The notes under the pieces are model-generated. The model ran no database searches. It was not told the DNA's origin and saw nothing but the letters and a program-made list of their open reading frames with translations. A stretch of DNA of 21,889 nucleotides from a virus. Made by a program: the position numbers and the translations under genes. Position 1 is the stretch's first letter; the number at the start of each line of letters is the position of its first letter. Location of the stretch: IMG/VR virus record IMGVR_UViG_3300008517_000263, positions 1 through 21,889 of that record, one strand, 5' to 3'. Positions 15,678 through 21,574 of the stretch are shown here, in pieces.

Positions 15678-17426
15678 TTACCTCTTTATCCTTCCACTAC
15701 CTACCATACCACGAAGCTGCTGAGGAGTAAATCCCCCTCTTGTTTCTGGAGGGGCTATCTCAGGTCTGGAAGTAGCTCTTGGTTTTGGACTCCCTGCTTC
15801 TCTCTCAGCTTCTATTCTAGGGGATTCCTCTGGTCTACCCTGTCCTGCTGGGGGGACACCAAGTTGACCTTCAAGGGCTTGAGCTGCTTTCTTAAACAAC
15901 TCTGCTTGCCTTAAATCCCCTCTCTTCTCCAGATAGTCTGCATGAACATAATAGCTAGCTATTAGCTCTACATTCTGGGTCATTGGATGGTCTAAGGCTC
16001 TATCAAGAGCTTTCCTTCTAAGGATAGCCTGTGGGTCTTTAACTTTATAAATCTCACTGAGCAAAGTTGCTTTATCAAAGTCCTCTCTGACCATACCCCC
16101 AATAGTCCCTCTCTCTAACCAATCTTTAGGTGTAGCTACATCTGATTCTACTTCCATTGTAACATTCTCAGGAATATCTACAGGTGATAGCTTCTCAAGG
16201 AACTTTCCTCTGATGTTAAAGACACGCTTGGATGTTTTTAACCTTGACAACCAGAACTCATCCCCTCCTGATATGATAAGGTGTTTACCATCCATGTAGG
16301 GGTAAAGGATTTGGTTGGCACTGGATGTAGCTAGTAAGCTTAGAGCATATCCAGGCTGTCCTTCTACCATACCATAGACAGCATCATTAAAACTACCCTT
16401 CTGGATTTCTCTCCTCATTTCTACCAGGTGAGCTTGCAACTCTATTGGGATTGCTGCAGGAGGTAGCCTTGAGAGACCTGCCTCTCCTGGGGCATAGTGG
16501 AACAAAGCCCCTCTTTCCCTAAGCTGTTCAGGAGTTGCATTGGGACTCCCACTATGTTCCTGTGTTATTGGTTGTGAAGTATCACGAAGTATCTGTGACA
16601 TTTCTGACTTCCACTTGTTAAAGTGGTTGCCTATGTTTGCATTGACTTCAAAGATTCCTCTACCCTTTAACTCTTTCCAAGATTCCCCCAACCTCTTCCT
16701 TTGAGTTAAGCTTCCTTTATCAGGAAAGCCTCCTACTGCTCCTACAACAAGTTTCATATCTGGTCTATCTACCCAACCAGTCACATCCTGATTGTCAATG
16801 AGTATCATATTGTAGAGAGCCTCATTAGTTTGATAGAAGTAATCATCAAGTGTCACAAAACCATAAGGGGAACTCACAGGAGAGGTATAGCTCCAACCAT
16901 TGTCTTGAGCTTTTATCTTAGCTTCTTCCTCTGTTATTTTGTAGGAATGGACACAAGACACTGTTCTATTATTAACAAATCTAGGATAGGTATCTGCTGG
17001 ATTCCATACTTGAGCTTTGAGAAGACCAGTCTCCTTATCAAAAGCATAGACCATACTATACCAACCAAGAACTAGCAAGAAGAAGGCTGCATCATCAATA
17101 AAAGTTTGCTCACCTCCTGCCTGTCTCTCCTTATCTATCTGCTTCCACATGAACTCACAACCCCTATTGACTCTTGCCCTTCTATCTAGCTCTATTGCTG
17201 ACTCATCTGCTATTGAGATAGAATGAGATAACTCACCCTTAGTCAGAAGGTAATGAGCCATATTATAAAAAGTTTGGGGTTCATTACTAGCGTAACTTTC
17301 CATCTTCTTAGTAGCTAGTAAGTCTACAAGAAGAAGAATCTCATACCAGTCACGAAACTTTTTGTTACGCTTTTCCCAGTATCTCTTTAGCTTTGCAATA
17401 TCATTAATGACTTCCTGTTGCTCCAT
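15678..17426 (-). CDS. Portal protein, 582 residues
   Basis: The portal is the dodecameric ring at the head vertex through which DNA is packaged and ejected. Support: position straight after the large terminase, expected length, and portal-like segments such as the N-terminal RNKKFRDWYEILLLVD helix, DDAAFFLLVLGWYSMVYAFD, VWNPADTYPRFVNN (the region around the clip and wing) and a long helical part that includes PIELQAHLVEMRREIQKGSF, a likely stem or crown helix. The last 70 residues are rich in P, E, R and G and probably disordered; no MuF domain is fused. The ATG is preceded by GGAGG at four bases; the gene begins nine bases after the terminase stop. I recognise this as portal-like by context and pattern, not by a single catalytic motif. 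Confidence 0.85.
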   Translation of the reverse strand: MEQQEVINDIAKLKRYWEKRNKKFRDWYEILLLVDLLATKKMESYASNEPQTFYNMAHYLLTKGELSHSISIADESAIELDRRARVNRGCEFMWKQIDKERQAGGEQTFIDDAAFFLLVLGWYSMVYAFDKETGLLKAQVWNPADTYPRFVNNRTVSCVHSYKITEEEAKIKAQDNGWSYTSPVSSPYGFVTLDDYFYQTNEALYNMILIDNQDVTGWVDRPDMKLVVGAVGGFPDKGSLTQRKRLGESWKELKGRGIFEVNANIGNHFNKWKSEMSQILRDTSQPITQEHSGSPNATPEQLRERGALFHYAPGEAGLSRLPPAAIPIELQAHLVEMRREIQKGSFNDAVYGMVEGQPGYALSLLATSSANQILYPYMDGKHLIISGGDEFWLSRLKTSKRVFNIRGKFLEKLSPVDIPENVTMEVESDVATPKDWLERGTIGGMVREDFDKATLLSEIYKVKDPQAILRRKALDRALDHPMTQNVELIASYYVHADYLEKRGDLRQAELFKKAAQALEGQLGVPPAGQGRPEESPRIEAEREAGSPKPRATSRPEIAPPETRGGFTPQQLRGMVGSGRIKR

Positions 17427-17435
17427 ATTGCCTCC

Positions 17436-18947
17436 TTACCAAGCCCAACCTGGGACAGAACCTCTGAAACCTCTTGACCCCCCTGATACACTCTTGGCTG
17501 CTACTGCAATCATAAAAGCCATAGCCAAGTCATCAAAGGTCTGGGCTGTTGGTTTATATTTGATAAACCTAAAACTCCTCATTTGCCTAACAAGATTAAC
17601 ATCCCATAAGTTTACAGTTGGTAGCATAATCTTAGCCCTATTCATCATATACTGCCTGGTTGAGTCCATTGTCCACCAACCAAGTTTACTGGTAATCTTA
17701 CCAGAAAGGAAATCCCTTTCCCTATATATGTTAGGATAGTTAGCAAGACCCACTCCCTCATGTGTCAAGTCTACCCCTCCAGCTAGGGAAGAAAGCACTG
17801 CATAACCAGTAAAGTTCCTTTCCACTACCAGTTCTGCCATATTATACCATGTTCCCATCTTTTTGAGAAGTTCTGCAAAAGTATGGGGTTCTATCCTTGC
17901 CTGAAATGTAGCACAAACTCTCCAATCATCATCAAGAACAGCAGCAGCACTGTAGCTACCCCCTGGTGCTCCTGCACTGGTATCTACCCCAATAGTATAA
18001 TTTTTACCCTTTTCGGGTGCTATCCAATAAACCCAACCTTCGGGATGTCTTGTTCCTTCATAACAATTCTGGGCTAAGTTATTCAAAATAAACTGGTCAA
18101 AAACAGGGTCTCCAATAGTAATGAAACAAGACACTTCATCTTCTGGGAACTCCTGCCAAAAGAGACCCCCTTTCTCAGCAATCTTCCAGCGTCTCCACCT
18201 TATCTGGGCTTCAATAAGATGATGTTTCTCTATAAGTTCAACCTCTTCCCCAGTAAAAGTTAGCTCCCCCCTATCTTCGGGTAGGGAATATTCTGAACCT
18301 ATTGGTATCTGGTAGTCTTCTGTCCACCACCAAGGAAAGAAGAAAGGTTTATAAGGAGACTTCCCTTCCCTAGCTTGTGTCCATCTCTCAAAGAAAAGAT
18401 TATCTTCACCATTAGGAGTTGCTTCAATATTAAGCTCACCAGATAAAGGCACTGCATCCTCCACACCTGTCAAAACTTTCCCTGGGTCTTCATAAAAAGG
18501 TAGCTCAGAAAGAAGAGCCTTTCTAATCATGTCACCCCTACCAAAAGCTCTTGCCCCCGCTGTCCCTATGTAGACGGAACTATGATATTCAGGGAAGGTC
18601 TTCTCAGACCTGCTTTCTGCTCCTATCTCGGGTTTAGGAGGTTGCATAGTATCATAGAAGAATTGGACTTTATCAAGTAGTCGCTGAGTTGACCTTGTTT
18701 CATGAGAGACTACTGCAGAATAAGTATGAGGAACAGTAATAGAATCCATGAGCATATCAGCTAGAATACTAGAGGTCATTCCTCCTTGACGATGTTTAAG
18801 GACTATGTTCCTATTGGATTTATAAGTATGGAAGTACCTTTGCATCCTATTGAGCCTGAAAGGTACTACCTGACCTTCTTTATTATCTATGTAGAGAAGG
18901 TCTCCAATTAACCCTATTCTATCTACCTTTGATTGGGTTGTTACCAT
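17436..18947 (-). CDS. terL: Terminase large subunit, 503 residues
   Basis: This is the DNA-packaging motor ATPase and nuclease. The ATPase half has a Walker A-like K51-H-R-Q-G-G-M-T-S59 and a Walker B-like ALLSE148LPFYED with E148 as likely catalytic glutamate. The coupling motif ATPNG is at 176-180. The C-terminal RNase H-like nuclease half has D322 in YTIGVDTSAG, E376 in LVVERN, and D472-D473 in TFDDLAMAF, which gives the expected acidic metal-binding triad. Length is normal. The ATG is used because an AGGA-type ribosome binding site lies about eight bases upstream, though it is weaker than others here. It lies downstream of the small subunit, with a possible small basic gene between them. 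Confidence 0.93.
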   Translation of the reverse strand: MVTTQSKVDRIGLIGDLLYIDNKEGQVVPFRLNRMQRYFHTYKSNRNIVLKHRQGGMTSSILADMLMDSITVPHTYSAVVSHETRSTQRLLDKVQFFYDTMQPPKPEIGAESRSEKTFPEYHSSVYIGTAGARAFGRGDMIRKALLSELPFYEDPGKVLTGVEDAVPLSGELNIEATPNGEDNLFFERWTQAREGKSPYKPFFFPWWWTEDYQIPIGSEYSLPEDRGELTFTGEEVELIEKHHLIEAQIRWRRWKIAEKGGLFWQEFPEDEVSCFITIGDPVFDQFILNNLAQNCYEGTRHPEGWVYWIAPEKGKNYTIGVDTSAGAPGGSYSAAAVLDDDWRVCATFQARIEPHTFAELLKKMGTWYNMAELVVERNFTGYAVLSSLAGGVDLTHEGVGLANYPNIYRERDFLSGKITSKLGWWTMDSTRQYMMNRAKIMLPTVNLWDVNLVRQMRSFRFIKYKPTAQTFDDLAMAFMIAVAAKSVSGGSRGFRGSVPGWAW

Positions 18948-19063
18948 CCTTTTATCCTGTACTTCCGTTTGAGCCTATGCAAAGGTTTATTTATCCTTCG
19001 GGAGAGGTGGGCTCTACGAATATTAGTCCTGCTGCTGACTAACTTCTTCAGGGATTGCTTCAC
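18941..19063 (-). CDS. Possible small basic protein between terminase genes, 40 residues
   Basis: A GTG (19061-19063) with GAGGGGG a few bases upstream opens a frame inside the end of the small terminase gene, crosses the 75-base gap and stops at TAA (18941-18943) just inside the large terminase start. The predicted peptide begins MKQSLKKLVSS and ends LKRKYRIKGW, with 15 of 40 residues lysine or arginine. Overlap at both ends suggests coupling to both terminase genes, and it fills what would otherwise be the second-longest gap in a compact operon. It could be a nucleic-acid-binding accessory to packaging, or a chance reading frame. Confidence 0.4.
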   Translation of the reverse strand: MKQSLKKLVSSRTNIRRAHLSRRINKPLHRLKRKYRIKGW

Positions 19064-19532
19064 TTTCCCCCTCAGTCAAATGATAAGGTACTCCCTCAAT
19101 TTCTTCCGGTTGCTGAGTACCCAATTGCCCTATCCTCTCTTGCCAAGTCAATGATAAAGCTTTTGGTTGGAAATCAAGGTCTGAAATTAGTTTATCATAA
19201 ACAACCTTGGCTAGATTTGTCCTTAGCAAGTCATAGTTACCAGATTCTATCTCTGCTTTTATACGACTGATAATATCAGCTTCAAGAAGGACTGCCTCTA
19301 ACTGGTTGTCTCTCCTCAGTAATTTTATAGCTTCTTGTTTATATTCCTGACCAAAATCATCAATTTGCCTGTGAATATTAACAAAAACCTCTTCTTTGCT
19401 CCAATTATTGAAAGTACCTTTCTTGATACCAACCAGCTTTCTGGCTGCTTCTGGGTCTACATGGGCAATCCTTAACAGTATATATTTCCTTCTTATCCCT
19501 GTAAGGGATTTTATATCATCATACAGGCTCAT
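19023..19532 (-). CDS. terS: Terminase small subunit-like HTH protein, 169 residues
   Basis: Position directly before the large terminase, size and architecture fit the small terminase, which recognises viral DNA and feeds it to the large subunit. Residues about 26-46 (DPEAARKLVGIKKGTFNNWS) form a helix-turn-helix. The middle (about 50-125) is helical and probably oligomerises; the acidic, Gln-rich C-terminus ending EEVSQQQD would bind the large subunit. There is no ribosome binding site before the ATG (19530-19532). Instead a sigma-70 promoter puts the expected first transcribed base on the A of the ATG, so the message may be leaderless. No later ATG or GTG with a ribosome binding site is visible. 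Confidence 0.75.
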   Translation of the reverse strand: MSLYDDIKSLTGIRRKYILLRIAHVDPEAARKLVGIKKGTFNNWSKEEVFVNIHRQIDDFGQEYKQEAIKLLRRDNQLEAVLLEADIISRIKAEIESGNYDLLRTNLAKVVYDKLISDLDFQPKALSLTWQERIGQLGTQQPEEIEGVPYHLTEGESEAIPEEVSQQQD

Positions 19533-19538
19533 ATAGAC

Positions 19539-19568
19539 AGTATAAAATAGGTCTTATTTCTTTGTCAA
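19539..19568 (-). promoter_or_regulatory. Leftward late promoter, proximal; predicted leaderless start
   Basis: On the minus strand, TTGACA (19568-19563), an 18-base spacer and TATACT (19544-19539) form a strong sigma-70-type promoter. Six bases separate the -10 from the small terminase ATG, so the A of the ATG is at the usual transcription start position (+1). Confidence 0.75.
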
Positions 19569-19586
19569 GCAGTGTTCTTATATTCT

Positions 19587-19616
19587 TTTATAAAACACTA
19601 CCAGACTTTTTGTCAA
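19587..19616 (-). promoter_or_regulatory. Leftward late promoter, distal
   Basis: On the minus strand, TTGACA (19616-19611), an 18-base spacer and TATAAA (19592-19587) form a second promoter about 48 bases upstream of the proximal one. Its transcript would have a leader of about 48 bases before the small terminase start. Confidence 0.65.
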
Positions 19617-19648
19617 GAAGGGAAAAGTCTGACAAAAAGGCTTGACAA
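19603..19648. repeat. Nested inverted repeats between divergent promoters (candidate operator)
   Basis: TTGTCAAG (19610-19617) is inverted as CTTGACAA (19641-19648). CTTTTTGTC (19606-19614) is inverted as GACAAAAAG (19631-19639). AGACTTTT (19603-19610) is inverted as AAAAGTCT (19623-19630). Together they cover both -35 elements of the divergent promoters. They could be a binding site for a regulator that switches between early and late transcription, or partly reflect the shared -35 consensus. Confidence 0.5.
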
Positions 19649-19670
19649 GGTTTAGGAGGTAATATAAAAT
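19642..19670 (+). promoter_or_regulatory. Rightward early promoter
   Basis: TTGACA (19642-19647), 17 bases, then TAAAAT (19665-19670) face the plus-strand genes. Its -35 is in an inverted repeat with the -35 of the distal leftward promoter. Predicted start is near 19677, giving an untranslated leader of about 86 bases without a clear ribosome binding site before the first ATG. Confidence 0.65.
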
Positions 19671-19762
19671 ATACTTATTATCGTTAAATACTAGCTTTGA
19701 GCCATAGCTAAATTTACCCCTATTACTATGTATTATAAGATGTAAAACCCCAAAAAATTAGA

Positions 19763-20122
19763 ATGAACTTTTGTTATCTCAAAAATGAACAACTCTGCCA
19801 TCACTGTCAAACTTATTTGTTCCAAGGTGAAAAGGCAGTAATCCTTCCAATTAGAATCCCAGAAAGGGGAGTTCTTCCTCTTGTTTTTCATCCACAATGT
19901 TTTATAAAATGGAGTGAGGAAAAGTTCTTACAGAGATTCCATAACTGGGAACTTCAAACTACCCCCCCAGAGAGAAAACCTAAGCGTGGTAGACCAAGAA
20001 AGTATAAGAACTATGTGCAAGCTTATAGACTCAGATGTTTAATAAATTACTACAGGAGGACTAGAAATGAAGAAAAAGTAAGGGAGTTGGAAGCTGAATT
20101 GGAGGAATTAAAACTATGGTAG
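19763..20122 (+). CDS. Early protein with PARP-like zinc finger spacing and AT-hook, 119 residues
   Basis: The N-terminal half contains C12-x2-C15-x27-H43-x2-C46 followed by FIKW. This is a zinc-binding arrangement whose spacing is close to PARP-type fingers (Cys-x2-Cys-x28/30-His-x2-Cys). Residues 71-81 read RKPKRGRPRKY, with the RGRP core of an AT-hook (75-78) that binds the minor groove of AT-rich DNA. The C-terminus is a basic helix followed by an acidic coiled coil (EEKVRELEAELEELK). This indicates a DNA-binding regulator or host-takeover factor, though an enzyme is not excluded. It is the first gene after the rightward promoter. No ribosome binding site precedes the ATG; no better start is visible. 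It overlaps the next gene by seven bases. Confidence 0.7.
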   Translation: MNFCYLKNEQLCHHCQTYLFQGEKAVILPIRIPERGVLPLVFHPQCFIKWSEEKFLQRFHNWELQTTPPERKPKRGRPRKYKNYVQAYRLRCLINYYRRTRNEEKVRELEAELEELKLW

Positions 20123-20514
20123 CAATATCAATTAACCATTTGGAAGGATTAAACTTTATAGCTGATGTTAAGATTGTAGAACCAAGAGAAAAGAAGAATG
20201 GGGTCTTTATTGAATATGTAAAAAGGGATATTAGGCTCAAATCTCCTGAACTCCATCTCATACTCAAAGCTTTTGGGATGAGAAAAGTTGGGGAAGAATA
20301 TGAAATGGATTCTGACATCTATACTTTCTATCCCTGGGGTTATGCTCAGTATAAGTTTATTCACTTCTGGCTTAAAATTCACTGGAGAATAATCCATTGG
20401 CTTTATGATAATGGTAGAATGTTCAAACAGATTCCCTCTGGTGAAATGTTCTCTTGGTCTTATTTTACTCCCTATGTTTGGGTTAAGAATCTATTGACAA
20501 AGATTAGGGAATAG
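20116..20514 (+). CDS. Unknown early protein, 132 residues
   Basis: The ATG lies inside the end of the preceding gene (seven-base overlap), with GGAGG ten bases upstream, so translation is probably coupled. The N-terminal half has alternating strands (NFIADVKIVEPRE, GVFIEYVKRDI); the C-terminal half is rich in tryptophan, tyrosine and phenylalanine (FYPWGYAQYKFIHFWLKIHWR and MFSWSYFTPYVWVK, shortened here to their visible patterns), perhaps an aromatic-packed helix rather than a transmembrane one because of interspersed charges. No cysteines, enzyme motif or signal peptide. I do not recognise the family. A promoter for the next gene lies in its last codons. Confidence 0.65.
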   Translation: MVAISINHLEGLNFIADVKIVEPREKKNGVFIEYVKRDIRLKSPELHLILKAFGMRKVGEEYEMDSDIYTFYPWGYAQYKFIHFWLKIHWRIIHWLYDNGRMFKQIPSGEMFSWSYFTPYVWVKNLLTKIRE

Positions 20515-20522
20515 CTTATATT
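20494..20522 (+). promoter_or_regulatory. Early promoter for the zinc-ribbon gene
   Basis: TTGACA (20494-20499), 17 bases, then TATATT (20517-20522) match sigma-70 consensus at 11 of 12 positions. The -35 overlaps the end of the 132-residue gene. Predicted transcription starts near 20529, only five or so bases before a hairpin. Confidence 0.65.
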
Positions 20523-20528
20523 AAATAT

Positions 20529-20606
20529 AAAAAGCAGGGTGCAATAGCAAAGTTAAATGGTATTGTGCTCAGTATACCAGCCCTGCCCCTTATAAAGGAG
20601 GATAGA
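20529..20606 (+). promoter_or_regulatory. Structured 5' leader of the zinc-ribbon gene
   Basis: GCAGGG (20534-20539) pairs with CCCTGC (20581-20586), and two further pairs form past a bulged G. Inside, CAATA (20542-20546) can pair with TATTG (20561-20565), or GGTAT (20559-20563) with ATACC (20574-20578); these two are mutually exclusive. Past the main stem, CCTT can pair with AAGG inside the ribosome binding site. No T-run follows, so it is not an intrinsic terminator. It may stabilise the mRNA or control translation. Confidence 0.5.
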
Positions 20607-20780
20607 ATGGAAAAAGAAACTCCAAGGAATCTTAAAGGAAGAATTCTAAGATGGTGTCCAAACTGCAGAGCTTACCAGCCAACAACCTTCACAGAGCCTT
20701 TCCATTGCTCAGTATGTGGGAGTGATACAAGAACAAGCCGAATAATAAGTTATGGCAAACAGGTATCGTCAGTGGCTTGA
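20607..20780 (+). CDS. Small zinc-ribbon protein, 57 residues
   Basis: The protein has C17-P-N-C20 and C34-S-V-C37-G, a compact zinc ribbon (C-x2-C-x13-C-x2-C), flanked by a basic N-terminus (RNLKGRILRW) and a basic C-terminus (RTSRIISYGKQ). Such small ribbons often act in nucleic-acid or protein binding, including phage modulators of host transcription. The start is the ATG at 20607-20609 with AAAGGAGG six bases upstream; a possible ATG upstream at 20565 lies inside the leader hairpin and has no ribosome binding site. It has its own promoter and a structured leader. The end overlaps the next gene by 29 bases. Confidence 0.7.
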   Translation: MEKETPRNLKGRILRWCPNCRAYQPTTFTEPFHCSVCGSDTRTSRIISYGKQVSSVA

Positions 20781-21051
20781 AGAAGCTAAGTCTACTGGTA
20801 AGCTAGGACACACCTCAAAAAGTATATTGAGGATGCAAGCTGATGCTTATGATGAAGGAGTATTAAACATGGATGAACTTATAAAGGAAGCAGTAGAAAC
20901 ACTGAATATATATCCCTGCCTAAAGGAGCTTTGGTTAAAAGATGATTTAGGAAGGGAAATAAGGATTACAAAATCTAATAGGAAGGAATGTAACCAGCTT
21001 GCCCAAACAATATCTGTTATACCTTTCTCTATTACATCCCCAGGAGGATAG
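20752..21051 (+). CDS. Unknown early protein, 99 residues
   Basis: The first ATG (20752) overlaps the end of the zinc-ribbon gene by 29 bases and has only a poor ribosome binding site (AATAAG), so translation is probably coupled; a downstream ATG at 20833 is another possible start. The protein is helical and charged in its first 60 residues (RQWLEEAKSTGKLGHTS, DAYDEGVLNMDELIKEAVE) with a polar C-terminal half. No cysteine pair, membrane helix or enzyme motif. Its last codons contain the GGAGG that serves the next gene. I do not recognise it. Confidence 0.6.
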   Translation: MANRYRQWLEEAKSTGKLGHTSKSILRMQADAYDEGVLNMDELIKEAVETLNIYPCLKELWLKDDLGREIRITKSNRKECNQLAQTISVIPFSITSPGG

Positions 21052-21053
21052 CT

Positions 21054-21269
21054 ATGACAAGACTCAGTAAAGATATGTACCGAAGAAGCAGGGGTAAATG
21101 TGACTACTGCGAAAGAACTAATTTAATAATCACAGTAGTTAGACTCCCTGGAGGATTTACTTTTGGTATGTGTCTGGACTGCAGTGCTCATCAACTTAAA
21201 ATAGGTGGGACTATCCCACATTCTAAGAATAAACCCGAACCTAGTGTAGTAGCACCTAAACTCTTATAA
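21054..21269 (+). CDS. Small C4 zinc-finger protein, 71 residues
   Basis: C16-D-Y-C19 and C40-L-D-C43 form a C-x2-C-x20-C-x2-C zinc site. The start MTRLSKDMYRRSRGKCDYC looks like the zinc part of HNH-type nucleases, where RGKCxxC is common, but no HNH catalytic histidine-asparagine-histidine set is present in this short protein; the histidines are at 46 and 56. It could be a stand-alone nucleic-acid-binding finger. GGAGG lies six bases upstream, inside the end of the preceding gene. The stop falls in an AT-rich hairpin (21264-21283). Confidence 0.7.
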   Translation: MTRLSKDMYRRSRGKCDYCERTNLIITVVRLPGGFTFGMCLDCSAHQLKIGGTIPHSKNKPEPSVVAPKLL

Positions 21270-21283
21270 GACTTATCTTATAA
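21264..21283 (+). other. AT-rich hairpin at the end of the early operon
   Basis: TTATAAGA (21264-21271) and TCTTATAA (21276-21283) form a perfect 8-base-pair stem with a 4-base loop. It includes the stop codon of the C4 zinc-finger gene. It is low in GC and has no T-run, so termination is doubtful; a protein-binding site or 3' end stabiliser is equally possible. Confidence 0.4.
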
Positions 21284-21353
21284 ATATATCAAATGATAAA
21301 ACTATACCATATAAGTTATATAAAAGCCTGGTATCCCAAATGTTTATTTCACT

Positions 21354-21388
21354 AACCAGAGCAGACCTTCTCTGTAAACCAGAGCAGA
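21354..21388. repeat. 12-base direct repeat, two copies
   Basis: AACCAGAGCAGA occurs at 21354-21365 and 21377-21388, a 23-base period. A CTCTG between them can pair with the CAGAG in either copy, giving alternative hairpins. Confidence 0.7.
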
Positions 21389-21411
21389 TTTTAAGGGTCA
21401 GACCATTTTTT
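21364..21411 (+). terminator. Weak candidate terminator for the early operon
   Basis: GACCTT (21364-21369) pairs with AAGGGTC (21393-21399) around one bulged G, and an inner hairpin CTCTG-TAAAC-CAGAG lies at 21370-21384. A run of six T follows at 21406-21411, but seven bases separate stem and T-run, so the structure is not ideal. Confidence 0.3.
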
Positions 21412-21427
21412 ATGAATGAGCCACTTC

Positions 21428-21475
21428 GGGGGGGGAGTCGTGTCTATTGGCAAGGTCTAGGGGTACACCCCCCCC
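21428..21475. repeat. Facing G8 and C8 homopolymer tracts
   Basis: Eight G at 21428-21435 and eight C at 21468-21475 can form a long-loop stem on either strand. TAGGGG (21458-21463) can also pair with the C tract (CCCCTA). Homopolymers of this length are unusual in this AT-rich window and prone to length changes or assembly errors. Confidence 0.65.
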
Positions 21476-21574
21476 TATAAGCACATTTGTTCTATTAACA
21501 GGCATAAAGGAAGGGGAGACTAGGCTTTACATAGCATTGCCCAATCCCCCCTAAAGATTGTGTGGTGGTGAAGG

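Larger units (their letters stand above)
21270..21574. other. Convergent intergenic region, 305 bases, repeat- and hairpin-rich
   Basis: No convincing gene is seen on either strand. It contains the AT hairpin at its left edge, a 13-base palindrome ATATAAGTTATAT (21309-21321), a 12-base direct repeat (21354-21388), a candidate terminator (21364-21411), and G8 and C8 tracts (21428-21435, 21468-21475). It lies between the plus-strand early genes and a minus-strand gene, so a two-way transcription stop is expected here. Confidence 0.7.

Noticed and set aside
20061-20397. Minus-strand frames opposite the early 119- and 132-residue genes
   Set aside because: The plus-strand genes have coupled starts and, in the first, clear zinc and AT-hook motifs. 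The minus-strand frames have neither.
20565-20606. N-terminal extension of the zinc-ribbon protein from an upstream ATG
   Set aside because: The upstream ATG lies in the leader hairpin without a ribosome binding site, while the ATG at 20607 has AAAGGAGG at good spacing.
21054-21269. HNH endonuclease call for the C4 zinc-finger protein
   Set aside because: The RGKCxxC opening is HNH-like, but the catalytic histidine and asparagine pattern is missing and the protein is too short.
21340-21480. tRNA or CRISPR-like repeat in the convergent gap
   Set aside because: No cloverleaf with a T-arm consensus can be drawn, and there are only two 12-base repeat copies with an 11-base spacer, which is not a CRISPR array.
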